Below, piece after piece: positions 47,515 to 57,802 of a DNA stretch of 64,000 bases; within the stretch, counting starts at the first letter, position 1, and each line of letters begins with the position of its first letter. The position numbers were made by a program, and so were the translations under genes. The notes beneath the pieces are model-generated. The model was not told the origin of the DNA. It saw only the letters and a list, made by a program, of their open reading frames with translations, and did not search any database. This DNA comes from Daphnia carinata (taxonomy: Eukaryota > Arthropoda > Branchiopoda > Diplostraca > Daphniidae): assembly GCF_022539665.2 (NCBI RefSeq), contig NC_081333.1:682001-746000 (forward strand), in the 5' to 3' direction.

Positions 47515-47625
47515 TCTTATGGCAATCCGTTTTGCCCAAAAAAAAAACATCCGTTTTACTGCTATCGCCATCTAACGTTCAGATTTCTAGTTAATTCTCT
47601 ACATACATTGACCTAACATTTCTGC
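47515..47625. repeat. Dispersed repeat fragment upstream of SAYSD1
   Basis: Shares the ordered blocks GGCAATCC, TGTTTTACTGCTATCGCCATC (here with CCG before TTTTAC) and CTAGTTAATTC...CTACATACA with 60118-60230 and, inverted, with 61297-61395, where these blocks form the outer ends of a palindromic element. It is probably a remnant or solo end of that family. Confidence 0.6.
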
Positions 47626-48602
47626 TGCGCAGCCATTCCACTTCTAGGGATATTACCCTATTTAGGGGGATTTAAGGAAAATTTTTGGAATCTAGGGTGC
47701 AGTTATGGAGATCTAGGGTTTCCGGGATTATCCAGGGCCTATTTAATTTTCTGGGGATTTCTCGGGATTTTGAGATTTTTGGCCAAACCGCTGTTGCTTT
47801 TGGCGCTTCTATGCAACTTCGAAAGTAAAATGTTCCTCAATAAGAGCCACCAAGCGGACAATGGTGAACGGTACGCTTTTCAGAAAGTAACACTGACTAG
47901 GATACACCACGAACTCCATTTGATCCTCCAAACGTCTGTGCCAAACATATCGCACGCCGAATTTTTTAAGACTCAAGTCTCCGACTGAATTTCTGACAAG
48001 CACTTGACCCAATTGCAAAAGCTGGGGAGAGTTCCTTGAATATATACGTAGGAATTACGAATCTATTTTGTTCAACCATGATGAACAATTTGTTGTTGAG
48101 ACATGATGAACCCGAGGCCTCACACAATTTTGTTATCTAGGTGAGCAACACACTGTTCATTGGGAAACGCTGTGATTCTCTTGAGGCTTTATAACGTTGA
48201 AAGTTCGATGACAATTATTTTTGGAAAAAACCATATCTTTATTGCTTAACTAAACAAATGTGATGGGGCAATCCGATGGTTTTATTTCCATAGCCAATTT
48301 AAATTTTTCTGGTAACTTGTTTGGCTTTGACGGGCACTGATTAATTGCTTTAAAAATGTGTTCGATTTAATACTGTTCTAAAATAAATAAAATGGGTTAT
48401 TTTATTTTTTTTATTTACATTTATAAAAATAATAAAAATTTATTTGAAGCAATGGCGTCTATAAGAACCGAACACGGACAGTCGACGTATGATCTCAGTG
48501 CTATACCACAGCGCCCTACCATAGCGCGACACCACTATTAGTCACATATTATATAGCTCCGGTATTAGAACGAAGGTCGATGAAAAATAAATTTGTTTGA
48601 GA
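47626..48602. other. AT-rich DNA with a tRNA-like trace
   Basis: No gene. Near 48465-48530 the minus strand shows a box-A-like GTGGTATAGCACTGA and a box-B-like GTGTTCGGTTC at tRNA spacing, so part of it may be another old tRNA-derived repeat. Confidence 0.4.
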
Positions 48603-48815
48603 TGTGCGGTCCTGGCACAGTGGTTACCACCTTCGCTTCGCATTCTGAAGGCCCCGGGTTCAAGTCCCGACACCGCCAATTTCCCACCCTCCCTTTCCCT
48701 CCAAATCTTCATTCAAGATACGCAAGATTCATCGGATTACGCAAGATTCTACGCCTTCAAGAAAGAAAAAAAGAAGAGAGAAAAAAAGAAGAGAAAAGAA
48801 AAGAGAAAAAAGAAA
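48603..48815 (+). mobile_element. tRNA-derived SINE-like element
   Basis: The head reads CCTGGCACAGTGGTTACC (box A-like) and CCCGGGTTCAAGTCCCG (box B-like), with an acceptor-like pairing GCGGT/ACCGC. The anticodon arm is distorted (a CCTTC/GAAGG stem with an 11-nt loop), so this is not a working tRNA. A short unrelated body and then a long GAAA/AAG-rich tail (48760-48815) follow, as in RNA-polymerase-III SINEs. Just downstream, GCCTTGCCAGGCTAAAAAT occurs twice (near 48862 and 48893). Confidence 0.7.
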
Positions 48816-50127
48816 AGCCATGCCTACTATAAAGGGGCTAAATGGCACACCAAAAAAAAGCCTTGCCAGGCTAAAAATGGCAAAAAAAGCCTTGCCAGGC
48901 TAAAAATCGATCTGTAGTTGTTCACTACCTTGAAGATCGAACCACAAACTGAAAGGTAGAGAAGACGTGATCGTTGAACGTAGGCTGTTCGTTAGCCTCC
49001 CCACGGCCTGAAAGACGGCTCGTGGATGCAGGCAGCTTATCATCGGGATGTGTGACCCAATTCGCTACCCGTAAGTTTTTGTTGTTCCTTTTTGTATCTA
49101 ACATATTATATATTATATTATTAGGGGTGTTAGTGTTGCTCTAGTGTTGCTGTTGTTGTTGATGAAGTGGTTTTGTAAGTAGCAGAATGTTTGGTAATAT
49201 TATTTATTGGCGAGGCAGAGAACAAGCTACATATAAGCTATATAACAATATAACAATATAACAAGCTATATATAAGCTGGACCCGAGTTCGAATCTAGCC
49301 TCAGTCATTTCTTTTTTCCCTTTCCCGTAAGGTGGCCACGCGCTAGGTTCCACTTTCCACTGTTTTTCCCACACATTTCAATTCTGCATTCGTTACCAAA
49401 CAGTGGAAAGTGGAGCTCGGTTTGGGGTATTACGCCCCTTGGCAATGCAGTTTTAGGCGCTGGAGGTATTGCGCGTTGACAGACCGTTATTATAGTAGGC
49501 CATGCGAGTATGCCATGAAAGTAACAGGGATTTTTCTGGGGATTTTATTTTTTTTAAATAGGGATTTATGTCCCCAGTCTGGCAACGTTCTAGGGATACC
49601 ACTTTGCGGAAAGTGGAAACACTGCTGCTGCGTAATATGGTGTGTTTGCCAGGATCTCCTTCAGTGAAAATGAGTAATGTCAGTAGAAACTCTTCATTTC
49701 TTCACAAAAATGTTTGGCTTAAGAAAAAAACAAGACTTCTTTGGATTGAAAAATGATACATCTGTGAGTATACATATGACGTTCGTTATTTAGATATTAA
49801 TAAAACTCACTATCGAAAAAAATATACTCTTTTTTTTAAAACAATTTTTACGATTTTCTATGTGACACCAAGACATGGCAGACATGGATTGGATAATATG
49901 GTTACTTGAACACTGATTTGCAAATGCAGAACAGCTGGCTTATGTTTCAAATGTCAGTTGGAGATTTTCGGGGCAAAATTTCTAGTAACTCAGCATTTGG
50001 TACCATCTTTACTATAACTTTATACAGTATCCTGCATGTTTCATTAATAAAGATTTAAATCCTTTTATAGATTGACACATCAGTGAGGAAGGTTCAGTTT
50101 AGTTCGTCATATGGTAGTTTCACCCCA
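48816..50127. other. Repeat-like DNA left of the Mutator-like element
   Basis: No gene. A 17-bp inverted repeat (CCACTTTCCACTGTTT at about 49350 and its complement at about 49400) and a box-B-like GAGTTCGAATC at 49283 suggest further degraded mobile DNA. The last part reads straight on to the sequence right of 53327 once the element is removed. Confidence 0.4.
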
Positions 50128-50136
50128 TCTGTCATT
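50128..50136. repeat. Left 9-bp target-site duplication
   Basis: TCTGTCATT immediately before the left terminal GGTGGAATC; the same nine bases follow the right terminus at 53319-53327. Confidence 0.88.
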
Positions 50137-50328
50137 GGTGGAATCTATTGCAACGAAATATTTCGGTGCAATAACGGCGTTTTCCCCTATTGCACCGAAA
50201 TCTTTCGTTGCAATAAGGGCTTTTTTCACTATTGCACCGAAATATGTCGTTGCAATAAGTGGCTTTATTCCATATTGCACCGAAAGATTTCGTTGCAATA
50301 ATTTGATTTTTCCTTATTGCACCGAAAT
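50137..50328 (+). repeat. Left terminal inverted repeat with phased palindromic units
   Basis: Contains four full copies and one half copy of a 28-bp palindromic unit of the form TATTGCAMCGAAA/TTTCGKTGCAATA. They start at 50146, 50188, 50230, 50273 and 50315, that is every 42-43 bp, separated by about 14 bp of unrelated spacer. Confidence 0.92.
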
Positions 50329-50649
50329 ATAAAAATTGTTATCCTACTAATATACTATAGTAAAACTAATTATTGTTAATTTAGATATATATTATAGCTC
50401 ATATTAAACATACTAAAATATACCTTGAATCTGGCAATTACACACAGCTACTACCTGACTGGAAAATCTTCTGCTATCTAGGAAAAATCAGTACAGTCTC
50501 GTGGTCCAGACAGACAGGTGTGTAAATTGTTCGCGTGTGCAACTACCCAAATTTTAATATTTACTTGTGACAGTGTTATCTTTCGTTTTTAATGTGGATA
50601 AAGCTGTGAAGGTAAGTCACATTTCCGTATTTTTTTATGCATAAAATTA

Positions 50650-51420
50650 TTTTACGTTTTTTGTTTCGGCTGGCCATGTTTTCCCGCCGTACTATGCCTT
50701 CGTTGGGCTATTTTCTTTTATTTTTTCTTTCTGTGGTCATTTTTGCACGCCAGACTATGCATTCGTTGCGTTTTTTTCTGTTTTTTTTTCTGCGGCCCAT
50801 TTTTGCCCGCCGGAATATGCCTTCGTTGCATTTATTTTGTTTTTGGTTTCGGCGGCCCATTTTCGCCCGCCGGGCTATATTTTCGTTGCATTTTTCTTTC
50901 TGTTTTTTGTTTCGGCGGCCCATTTTCGCCCGCCGGGCTATATTTTCGTTGCATTTTTCTTTCTGTTTTTTGTTTCGGCGGCCCATTTTTGCCCGCCGGA
51001 CTATGTTTTCGTTGCATTTTTTTCGGTTTTTTTTGGCGGACCATTTTTGCCCGCCGGAATATGTTTTCGTTGCAATTTTTTTCGGTTTTTTTTGGCGGAC
51101 CATTTTTGCCCGCCGGAATATGTTTTCGTTGCAATTTTTTTCGGTTTTTTTTGGCGGACCATTTTTGCCCGCCGGAATATGTTTTCGTTGTTTTTTTTTA
51201 AATTTTTTTTTCGGCGGCCCATTTCTGCCGGCCGGAATATGTTTTTTTTTTTTTTTTTTTCATTGTTTTTTTCGGCGGCCCATTTCTGCCGGCATGCATA
51301 TGCGTTTGTTGGGTATCTTTTTTGTTTGTTTTTTCTTTTCGGCTGTCCATTTTTGCCAGCCAGACTTTGTTTACGTTAGTGTGTTTTTGTTTTTCGTTTT
51401 TCGGCTGTCTCTTTTTTTCT
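50650..51420. repeat. Minisatellite inside the Mutator-like element
   Basis: Roughly a dozen tandem copies of a 50-65-bp unit containing GGCGGCCCATTTTCGCCCGC, a (C/G)GGxxTATxTTTTCGTTG block and a variable pyrimidine stretch. The unit lacks stop codons in several frames, which creates long artificial open frames on both strands. It lies between the left end of the element and the 3' end of its gene. Confidence 0.9.
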
Positions 51421-51472
51421 GATTCGCGCTCAATTTAACAACATAAATTTAAATAGATTTGTTTATTGTTTA

Positions 51473-52642
51473 TCATTTAGTATTTATACATAATTTGCAA
51501 ATATAATCCTTAGATTTGGGTACATCCTTTAAACCGTCGCATTTCCAGTGAACCCATTCTAGACAACAAGAACATATAACAGTGCCCACCTCCCCAATAA
51601 TTTTTGTACAACTATGACAGTAAAATTTTGATTTCTTCTTCTCGATCAGCCTCTTCTTCTCCGCAACTACGAAATAAATAATGTTCCATATTAATAAATT
51701 ATGAATTTTAAATTTAAGATTAGTAATAGGAAAAATATTTACCTAAACTTGTTACTCCTAGCCATGCATCCTCGTCGAAATACATCTTGAATCGCCCCAA
51801 ATCCCCTATTTCCTCCTCTAGGAATGCGGTTGACAAGTCCTGTGGAAATGTCAAAATCATCTCTTCGGTGACAAGAGATGATTCCTTTAACACTTTGTTG
51901 GCCGCATCGCTCCCAGCTGCCAGCAACTTAGTCAACACAACTAAAAGAAAAAAGTTTTTTCAGTACAAATTATAACAGCAGTCGTAATATCTAACTTACA
52001 TCTAGCTTGGTCGACTGCTTTCTTTTTGGTAAATGGCTTTGCTGACCATTTAAAGAAATCAAGGGCCTTAGATTTAGCTTGACGTCCAGGCCCTCGCTTT
52101 CTTTGTGGTAGCCTAGTTGCTGGTTGTTCGGGTGGATCCGTAGAGGGACCTGCTTTTGGAGATATTTCTTGACAAGCAGGCATGGAACTAGTTGGAGATT
52201 CAGGGACACCGTTTCCTTCTTGCACGTCTCCTAATTCTTGCAGTTCGTCGTCATCTTCCTTTTCCTCTGCTGCTGATGTTTTTTCTTCTTTGCTGGTGGC
52301 TGTTCCTTAGGCTTGTCCTCCTTTTTTCTTTTGTTGGTTTCCGATACGTTAGCGTTCTCTGGTTGGTTCTCGGCATCTAAAGATGTTATATTATTAGAAA
52401 TCCATAGCGATTGGTTTTAAAATCTAAACAAATATACCTTCGAATAATTGAATTTTTGCATTATTTTTCCATCGGCGAACTAGGTGTTGTAGAAGTGTAA
52501 TGGCGCTGTCCATGGCAGAAATCGGTAGTTCTTGTACTACGTCTGCTACTTCAGTCAAAACGGCATGCAGGTTACAAATACTCAGATAATCTTTGAAAAA
52601 CTTCTCTTCAAGAGGCCGCTTCCGTACTCCGTAATCCATCAT
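51473..52642 (-). pseudogene. PHD-finger protein encoded by the transposon (one frameshift)
   Basis: Four exons: 52438-52642, 52000-52376, 51743-51940 and 51473-51666. The first begins MMDYGVRKRPLEEKFF and looks helical. The second is charged, with KRKKEDKPKEQ, an acidic run and a proline-rich basic patch (LPQRKRGPGRQAKSK). The third is helical (LTKLLAAGSDAANKVLKE). The last holds a C4HC3 PHD finger: YCHSC, then CSCC, VHWKC and YICKLC, five residues from the stop. Splice phases agree except that exon 2 is one base out of register. The frame changes around a run of six T (plus strand) at 52279-52284, so the copy is either newly disabled or misread in a homopolymer. PHD fingers usually read histone H3 tails; a role in targeting or chromatin tolerance of the element is inference. 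About 324 codons overall. Confidence 0.7.
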
Positions 52643-53126
52643 CCAGAGTTAATCTTTTAATCCTTAATGCTCATATAATATACAACTTCTCTTCATCATG
52701 GCGCTTCCGTATTCCATAATCTCTTGCCCACGGATAATCTTTTAAGCCTTAAAATATAGAATGCTTGCACAACTTTTCTTTATAATGCCGATTCCGAAAG
52801 CCATTATCTGTAATCCATATATAATCTTAGAAAAGTATTCCCAAAAAAACAACACTTTATTGCCACCATTAATCATTAGTCATCATTAAATGTCCTTGCA
52901 TCATACCACTATTAATGCAGATGCCCAGCAAGCATTATACTGTTGTCGGAGAAAAAAAGAAATCATAAGAATGTTGTCGGTTGATATTCTAAATGTATTT
53001 GGTATTTAGTTAAAAAAAGTAACTAAACTAAAAAATACAATAAAAACTTAAAATAATATAACTTAATTAAATATACAATAAAATGTATAACTGACGTACA
53101 TTACATATAAATTGTGTGTAGAAAAT

Positions 53127-53318
53127 CTTTCGGTGCAATAGGGAAAAATGAAATTATTGCAACGAAATCTTTCGGTGCAATAGGGAATAAAGCCACTTAT
53201 TGCAACGACATATTTCGGTGCAATAGTGAAAAAAGCCCTTATTGCAACGAAAGATTTCGGTGCAATAGGGGAAAACGCCGTTATTGCACCGAAATATTTC
53301 GTTGCAATAGATTCCACC
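53127..53318 (-). repeat. Right terminal inverted repeat of the Mutator-like element
   Basis: Reverse complement of the left repeat with a handful of mismatches, carrying the same series of palindromic units and ending GATTCCACC. Confidence 0.92.
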
Positions 53319-53327
53319 TCTGTCATT
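53319..53327. repeat. Right 9-bp target-site duplication
   Basis: TCTGTCATT, identical to 50128-50136. Confidence 0.88.
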
Positions 53328-55084
53328 TGTACCAATTGTAGATGTTGTCCATAACAAGTCTTCATGTTTACATTCTTGCCAGTGGTGCTTATACTTTTTT
53401 TAATCACAACTGCTTGTTTCAGCTGTTCCAAGTATTGAAGCATTACTTATGCAAGTACTTAGAGAGGGCTGCCCATTACAAAAGAAGAGCTTATCACGGT
53501 ATTTTATGAAATAAATAGATTTTCAAAGAAAGAAAACTTTTAACCTCTCCTGTTCCCCATAGATGCTGTGATGGTATGTTTGCAAAACTGGAAAAAATTC
53601 TGTGCTATAGTGGCCTTAAGTACGTGCGCAACATTTTGAAAAATGTGAACAGCAAAAACAGTTGGTCAGAATTTCAAACGTCAAAAGTACTTATTTCTGG
53701 AAAATCAATTAGTCTACATCCTGATTTTCTGCTGTTCCATCAGTCACTATGCAGTGTGTTTGGACAACCTAAGCATTCTTGAAACAGACTGCTTCAGTTT
53801 ATAACGAAGATGTATTGCTTGTCATGCCTGTGACCAACTTCACAGGACTATGTTGTAAGTTAATATCACTTTACAAAGCCAAATAGGTGTAACAGAATGC
53901 AATTTTGTAAATTTTTTATACAGAATTATTTTACTGTTTTGTTTTTTGTTGTATATTGTACAGCAAATTTAGATTACATGCCTAGTATGAAAGAGATCAA
54001 GTATATTACCGAAATTGGCTATCTCAGTTCGCGACTTCCGAACTCATCCACAGTCTGTCATTCTGATGCAGGGGTCCTGAAAGAAGTTGGAACGTTTTGA
54101 ACCGTCTCAGCCAATAAGTCTGTCTCTTTTTTTGTGGCTGGAAATCCATGATTATAACTAATTAAAATGCCATTTATTGTGTTATTTGCATAGGTATTAG
54201 AAAATAGGTAGTCACTTAATAATTAGTTTCTTCGCAGCCCCTCAACTTACCATCCAAGCAAGCACTATGTCTGTCAAACCATTAGCTGAATACAGTTAAT
54301 ACCAGTAGTTCACCAAAACAAGAGGTAAAGAAGGATTGCACCGATCCTTATTGAATATATATTGATAGGCAAACGTTTAAAAATTGATTCATGTTTCGTT
54401 TTCTTTAACTAGGTTAAGAATCATACTGAATCAAAAGAGGTATCTGGTCGAACCAAATTTCATAATGATAACGGTTGGAAGCCCGAAGGAATTTTTGAAA
54501 AATGCTTCCTGCCCATTATCTTCAGTCGTTGCTGCGGCCGAAAAAAAGTATTAAAATTTATATAAATTGAAGTGCATATCTGGGCTCCCTTCTTTTCTGT
54601 GGCCCCGTTTCCCTTTGATTTTTAATAAGCCCGTAGGGGGGTCATGCCCCTACTGTGATCAGCAGTAACGGTTGTGAGTGCGCTGTCTGGAAAGGGGACG
54701 TGGGGGTCCTCATGGTCCGATGATATCATTGGAGGGCTGTGGGGCCAGAAAGTTAAAATTTCGAAAATTTAAAAAATGAACTATGTTCTCTTCACAAGTT
54801 ACAAAAGATCTGCGTAGTTTCAAACGTAAACTACAGTAAACGAACATAACATGGCCTTTCAAAGTTGTTAAAGTTCAGTTTTCAGGTACGACCTGTATAC
54901 CACTTCAAATCACTACCACACACTATCAGACACATAATGATCGAAGCAAATATTTTAAAACCATTCCCTTAATTTTGTAGCCATCAGAATTAAGGGGATA
55001 GCTGAACAGATATGGTTATTACCAGACAGAAGTAAATGGGTGACCCAATTCTTGCAGAATATTAGCAAATAGCAATATCTTTTT
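53328..55084. other. Repeat-like DNA between the Mutator-like element and the large inverted repeat
   Basis: Short plus-strand frames at 53576-53782 (KLEKILCYSGLKYVRNILKN) and 53897-54100 look like fragments of an old coding sequence, perhaps from the element into which the Mutator-like element jumped, but I recognise no domain. A segment at 54573-54770 is repeated at 56789-57000. Confidence 0.4.
54573..54770 (+). repeat. Three-copy repeat containing a GTAGGGG/CCCCTAC hairpin
   Basis: Begins GAAGTGCATATCTGGGCTCC and includes AATAAGCCCGTAGGGG, GTCATGCCCCTACTGT, GGAAAGGGGACGTGGGG and GTCCGATGAT. Diverged copies lie at 56789-57000 (same orientation, left arm of the inverted repeat) and 58250-58440 (inverted, right arm). 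The GTAGGGG...CCCCTAC part would fold into a stable hairpin. Function unknown. Confidence 0.75.
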
Positions 55085-55330
55085 TTTATTTTTGGTAAAA
55101 CGGATTGCCATAGTCAAAACAATTTTTATATGGCAATCCGTTTTAAACAAAAAACAAAAAAAAATTTCACCAAAAAAAAAAAATCACACTTTTTTCTTTT
55201 TTTCCGACACGTAGCCATCTACCGCTCAGACTCGTTATTACTGGCGTAGGCAATTTCAATCCATTGGATGCCATTCGCAGTTCAGTAGCGTGGACGGAGA
55301 ATAACGCGTGGCTGGAGGAACAATTGAAAA

Positions 55331-56340
55331 ATGGATAAGATAATACAACAAAAGGATGGTAAGTATAAACATTATTATATTGGTTTTCAATTATCAATTA
55401 TTGTTTATTAGATCAAATTATGAAGCTGCAGGCCCAATTATTGGAACAACACAAAATATTAGATAACAGCAAAGCTAAGGATGGTAAGGCGTAATACGTA
55501 ATGATTCTATTTATTTGCTTTTATTCATTTGTGTTTTGTAGCTCAAATTTTGAGTGTACTAGCTCAGCTAGGGGAAAAGAACAAATTGGAACGGAACAGT
55601 TTCCAAACAGTGAAGGAGGTTTTTCCAAACTCATCCCTAACTGAACATGAGGATGAATTGGCATTAGGCGAACACAGTCAGGTACCTAAACTTTTCAAAT
55701 AAGAATTCAAAATAAGTATAGAATTTTAAAAAACAATTATTTATTGTTTAGTTATTCAGTCTACCACCTGACTGTGTTAAAGTTAATTTCTGTTAGTGCT
55801 GCACTAAAAGAATTGTTAGTAATAAGTCCATGCAGCGAAGGAAGTGAACAATTGTGGGACCGTAGTTGGGCCGAAAATGGGTGTGGTACGGAAACCGAGA
55901 TATGGCATGAGTTCAACATAAAACATGAATTAGGTACTTTTCGGTTTTTTGTCTATCGAAAAAAGTATTTTTAATGCAATTATTTTGCATTCACAGAATT
56001 TTAGTGGGGGATCAAGTCAAGTCTGGAAGTGTTACAGGATGGAAGAGTGAGCCTACAGTTGAAAAACACTGAAAGTGCATTACCATTAAGGTATGAGGTA
56101 AAGTAATAGAGTATGCAAATTGTCTAATGAGAAGTACCATCTTGTGTGAATGAATCCTGTGTAACAGCAATCCTTTATAGTTCTGTCACAGCTAGAGCCT
56201 CAAATAATTCTGCTTCTCTGGCTAAAGAACAACTTGTCCTTTATTTTCAGAGTGTTGGTGAAGCTGGGTACTTAAATGGCCCTAAAGATGTTTCATTTTG
56301 TTGGCATTGCAGCGATGAACATCATACATGGACTTTTTAG
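55331..56340 (+). pseudogene. Left-arm copy of an unknown coiled-coil gene (broken)
   Basis: Starts MDKIIQQKD, then exons reading QIMKLQAQLLEQHKILDNSK and AQILSVLAQLGEKNKLERNS, split by short introns with GTAAGT-type donors. This is a likely coiled coil. The fourth exon carries a 2-base difference from the right-arm copy (after PPPD/LPPD), which puts the rest out of frame; WDRSWAENGCGTETEIWHEF is still readable in the shifted frame. Further pieces read LEVLQDGRVSLQLKNTESAL and VGEAGYLNGPKDVSFCWHC. No known domain recognised. Confidence 0.5.
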
Positions 56341-57059
56341 GTATGAAAGGAATTTTCTTGAAAAATTTTTGAATTTATGATGAAAGCTTTTCTCCTCCTT
56401 TTTGCCAACCATGTCTAATCTAAAAAAAAAATTTATCCAATAGGAAAGGATTTTTAGCATACTGGAAACACAACTATCAACAATGCAACATTCATTCTAG
56501 GGGTGCTATTTTATCATTCAAGAGCCTTATACAATGATTTTCATCTGCAATTTGTATGGCCTTTCCCAAGCTTCTGTCAGAAGTTGAATCTATGAGTCAT
56601 GTAAGTCACATGAGCAACAATTGAAATGTTTAATGGTGTTTTTCTTTTCTCAATATAGGTTAATAGTAACATTGGATCTGAAAAGATTCTTGGTTGGGGC
56701 AAGACACTGAATAAATTGTATTGATTGGATGGATGACATGACATTTCTATACTTAATTTGGATCCCCGAGACGGTATTTGATATTTAAAAAATTGAAGTG
56801 CATATCTGGGCTCCCTTCTTTTCTGAAGCCCCGTTTCCCCTTGACTCGTAATAAGCCCGTAGGGGGTCATGCCCCTACTGTACGGTATATATAAAAACAA
56901 CATATACCGAGGTTTGGAGGGCTCTGGCCGGAAAGGGGACGTGGGGTGCCGCTTAGTCCGATGATGTGTTCACGGAGGGCGACGTGGCTACCCACAAATC
57001 CGAACTAAAGGTTAATCGCTCCTGTAAAAATGTTCCAAATCTTCAGCTCTTCTTCCGGC

Positions 57060-57145
57060 TTCTCTTAGCCAATCACCGGGTAATCTCCCCGGTGGGTCAA
57101 CAAGGCAGTGTCTCCCCCTGCCTGGGTTGACGGCAACTTTTGAAA
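57060..57145. other. Predicted strong RNA/DNA hairpins
   Basis: CACCGGG...CCCGGTG and GTCAAC-GGCAG...CTGCC-GTTGAC pairings lie side by side, and both are kept in the mirrored copy near 58085-58160. They would be stable in single-stranded form. No ribozyme or snRNA core that I recognise. Confidence 0.45.
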
Positions 57146-57465
57146 GGGCTATTGTGCCTTTTTAAAGTTGCAAAAATAATTGTAATGTGCAGAGAATTGT
57201 CAATAAATTTTTTTTTATAAAATTTTTTTGCAAAATTTGTTTCTTTCATTGTCTGTGTTCGCTTTGTTCACACATTACATTTATAAACTTTATTTTTATT
57301 TAGCTTGCTCATTTCGTCCTTATTGTTTTTGCCACCGTTGTATCGTTTATCAGTAAGTATTCAATTATTATTTATTACACTTTTTGAATTCTTGAACTTA
57401 GACAAGGAACAACGTGTAATACCCGGATATTTTCTGAAGTAATTTTGTATTTGTATATTGTTTTA

Positions 57466-57535
57466 CTGGTATGGGAATCGATCCCCAGACATTCAGCGTG
57501 CAACGCCGATGCTCTAACATTGAGCCACGAGATAT
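57466..57535 (-). other. tRNA-like module 1
   Basis: Read on the minus strand: GTGGCTCAATGTTAGAGC (D-arm), TCGGC-GTTGCAC-GCTGA (anticodon arm, TGC) and TGGGGATCGATTCCCA (T-arm). It is the diverged mirror of module 3. The acceptor stem does not pair, so it is not a functional tRNA gene. Confidence 0.6.
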
Positions 57536-57631
57536 ATCTCATTTTTTTTATTATCGCATATCATATGTTATCGTCTAGGATGTTTATGCAGTCTTTCACA
57601 ACTATATGCTTATCTTTCTATTGCTTTCATA

Positions 57632-57705
57632 AGGTCCGTAGCTCTGTGGTAGAGCCTTCAGCTGCGATAACTGTTACCGTGGGTTCAAACCTTATTAGAT
57701 GTATA
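57632..57705 (+). other. tRNA-like module 2 (in the loop)
   Basis: GTAGCTCTGTGGTAGAGC (box A region) and GTGGGTTCAAACC (box B) at tRNA spacing. The anticodon stem is imperfect and the acceptor stem is not evident. Probably a tRNA-derived relic. Confidence 0.55.
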
Positions 57706-57802
57706 AAGATCTAAATCACAATGTAGAATAGAATATTATACTTGTTTTATTCAAAGTGTAAATGCAACTCCGCAAGTGACTAGAAAAAAGCCAACTTGAC
57801 AT

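Larger units (their letters stand above)
50137..53318 (-). mobile_element. Mutator-like (MULE-type) DNA transposon carrying a PHD-finger gene
   Basis: A complete 3,182-bp insertion. It has 192-bp terminal inverted repeats that begin GGTGGAATC and differ at only a few positions, and it is bounded by a perfect 9-bp direct duplication TCTGTCATT. Long terminal repeats of this size plus a 9-bp duplication are the hallmark of the Mutator superfamily. Inside are a tandem minisatellite (50650-51420) and a four-exon minus-strand gene with a C-terminal PHD finger. I find no DDE transposase or SWIM finger, so the element is presumably mobilised in trans. The near-identity of the ends and the intact duplication argue for recent insertion. 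Other superfamilies with 8-9-bp duplications cannot be excluded without a transposase. Confidence 0.8.

Noticed and set aside
48603-48675. Functional tRNA gene at the head of the SINE-like element
   Set aside because: The anticodon loop would be 11 nt, and the body and GAAA tail match a SINE.
50637-51422. Long plus-strand frame of 261 codons and overlapping minus-strand frames (RRAKMGRRNKKQKEKCNENI type)
   Set aside because: They follow the minisatellite, which lacks stops in several frames at once; no start context, no splice support and extreme composition.
50137-53318. CRISPR-like array, suggested by regularly spaced palindromic units
   Set aside because: Host is a eukaryote, the units form the matching inverted ends of a transposon with a target duplication, and spacers are the same at both ends.
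54573-57000. LTR retrotransposon based on the two direct repeats
   Set aside because: The copies lack TG...CA ends, no gag-pol reading frame lies between, and a third copy is inverted in the right arm, so a dispersed or arm-linked repeat fits better.
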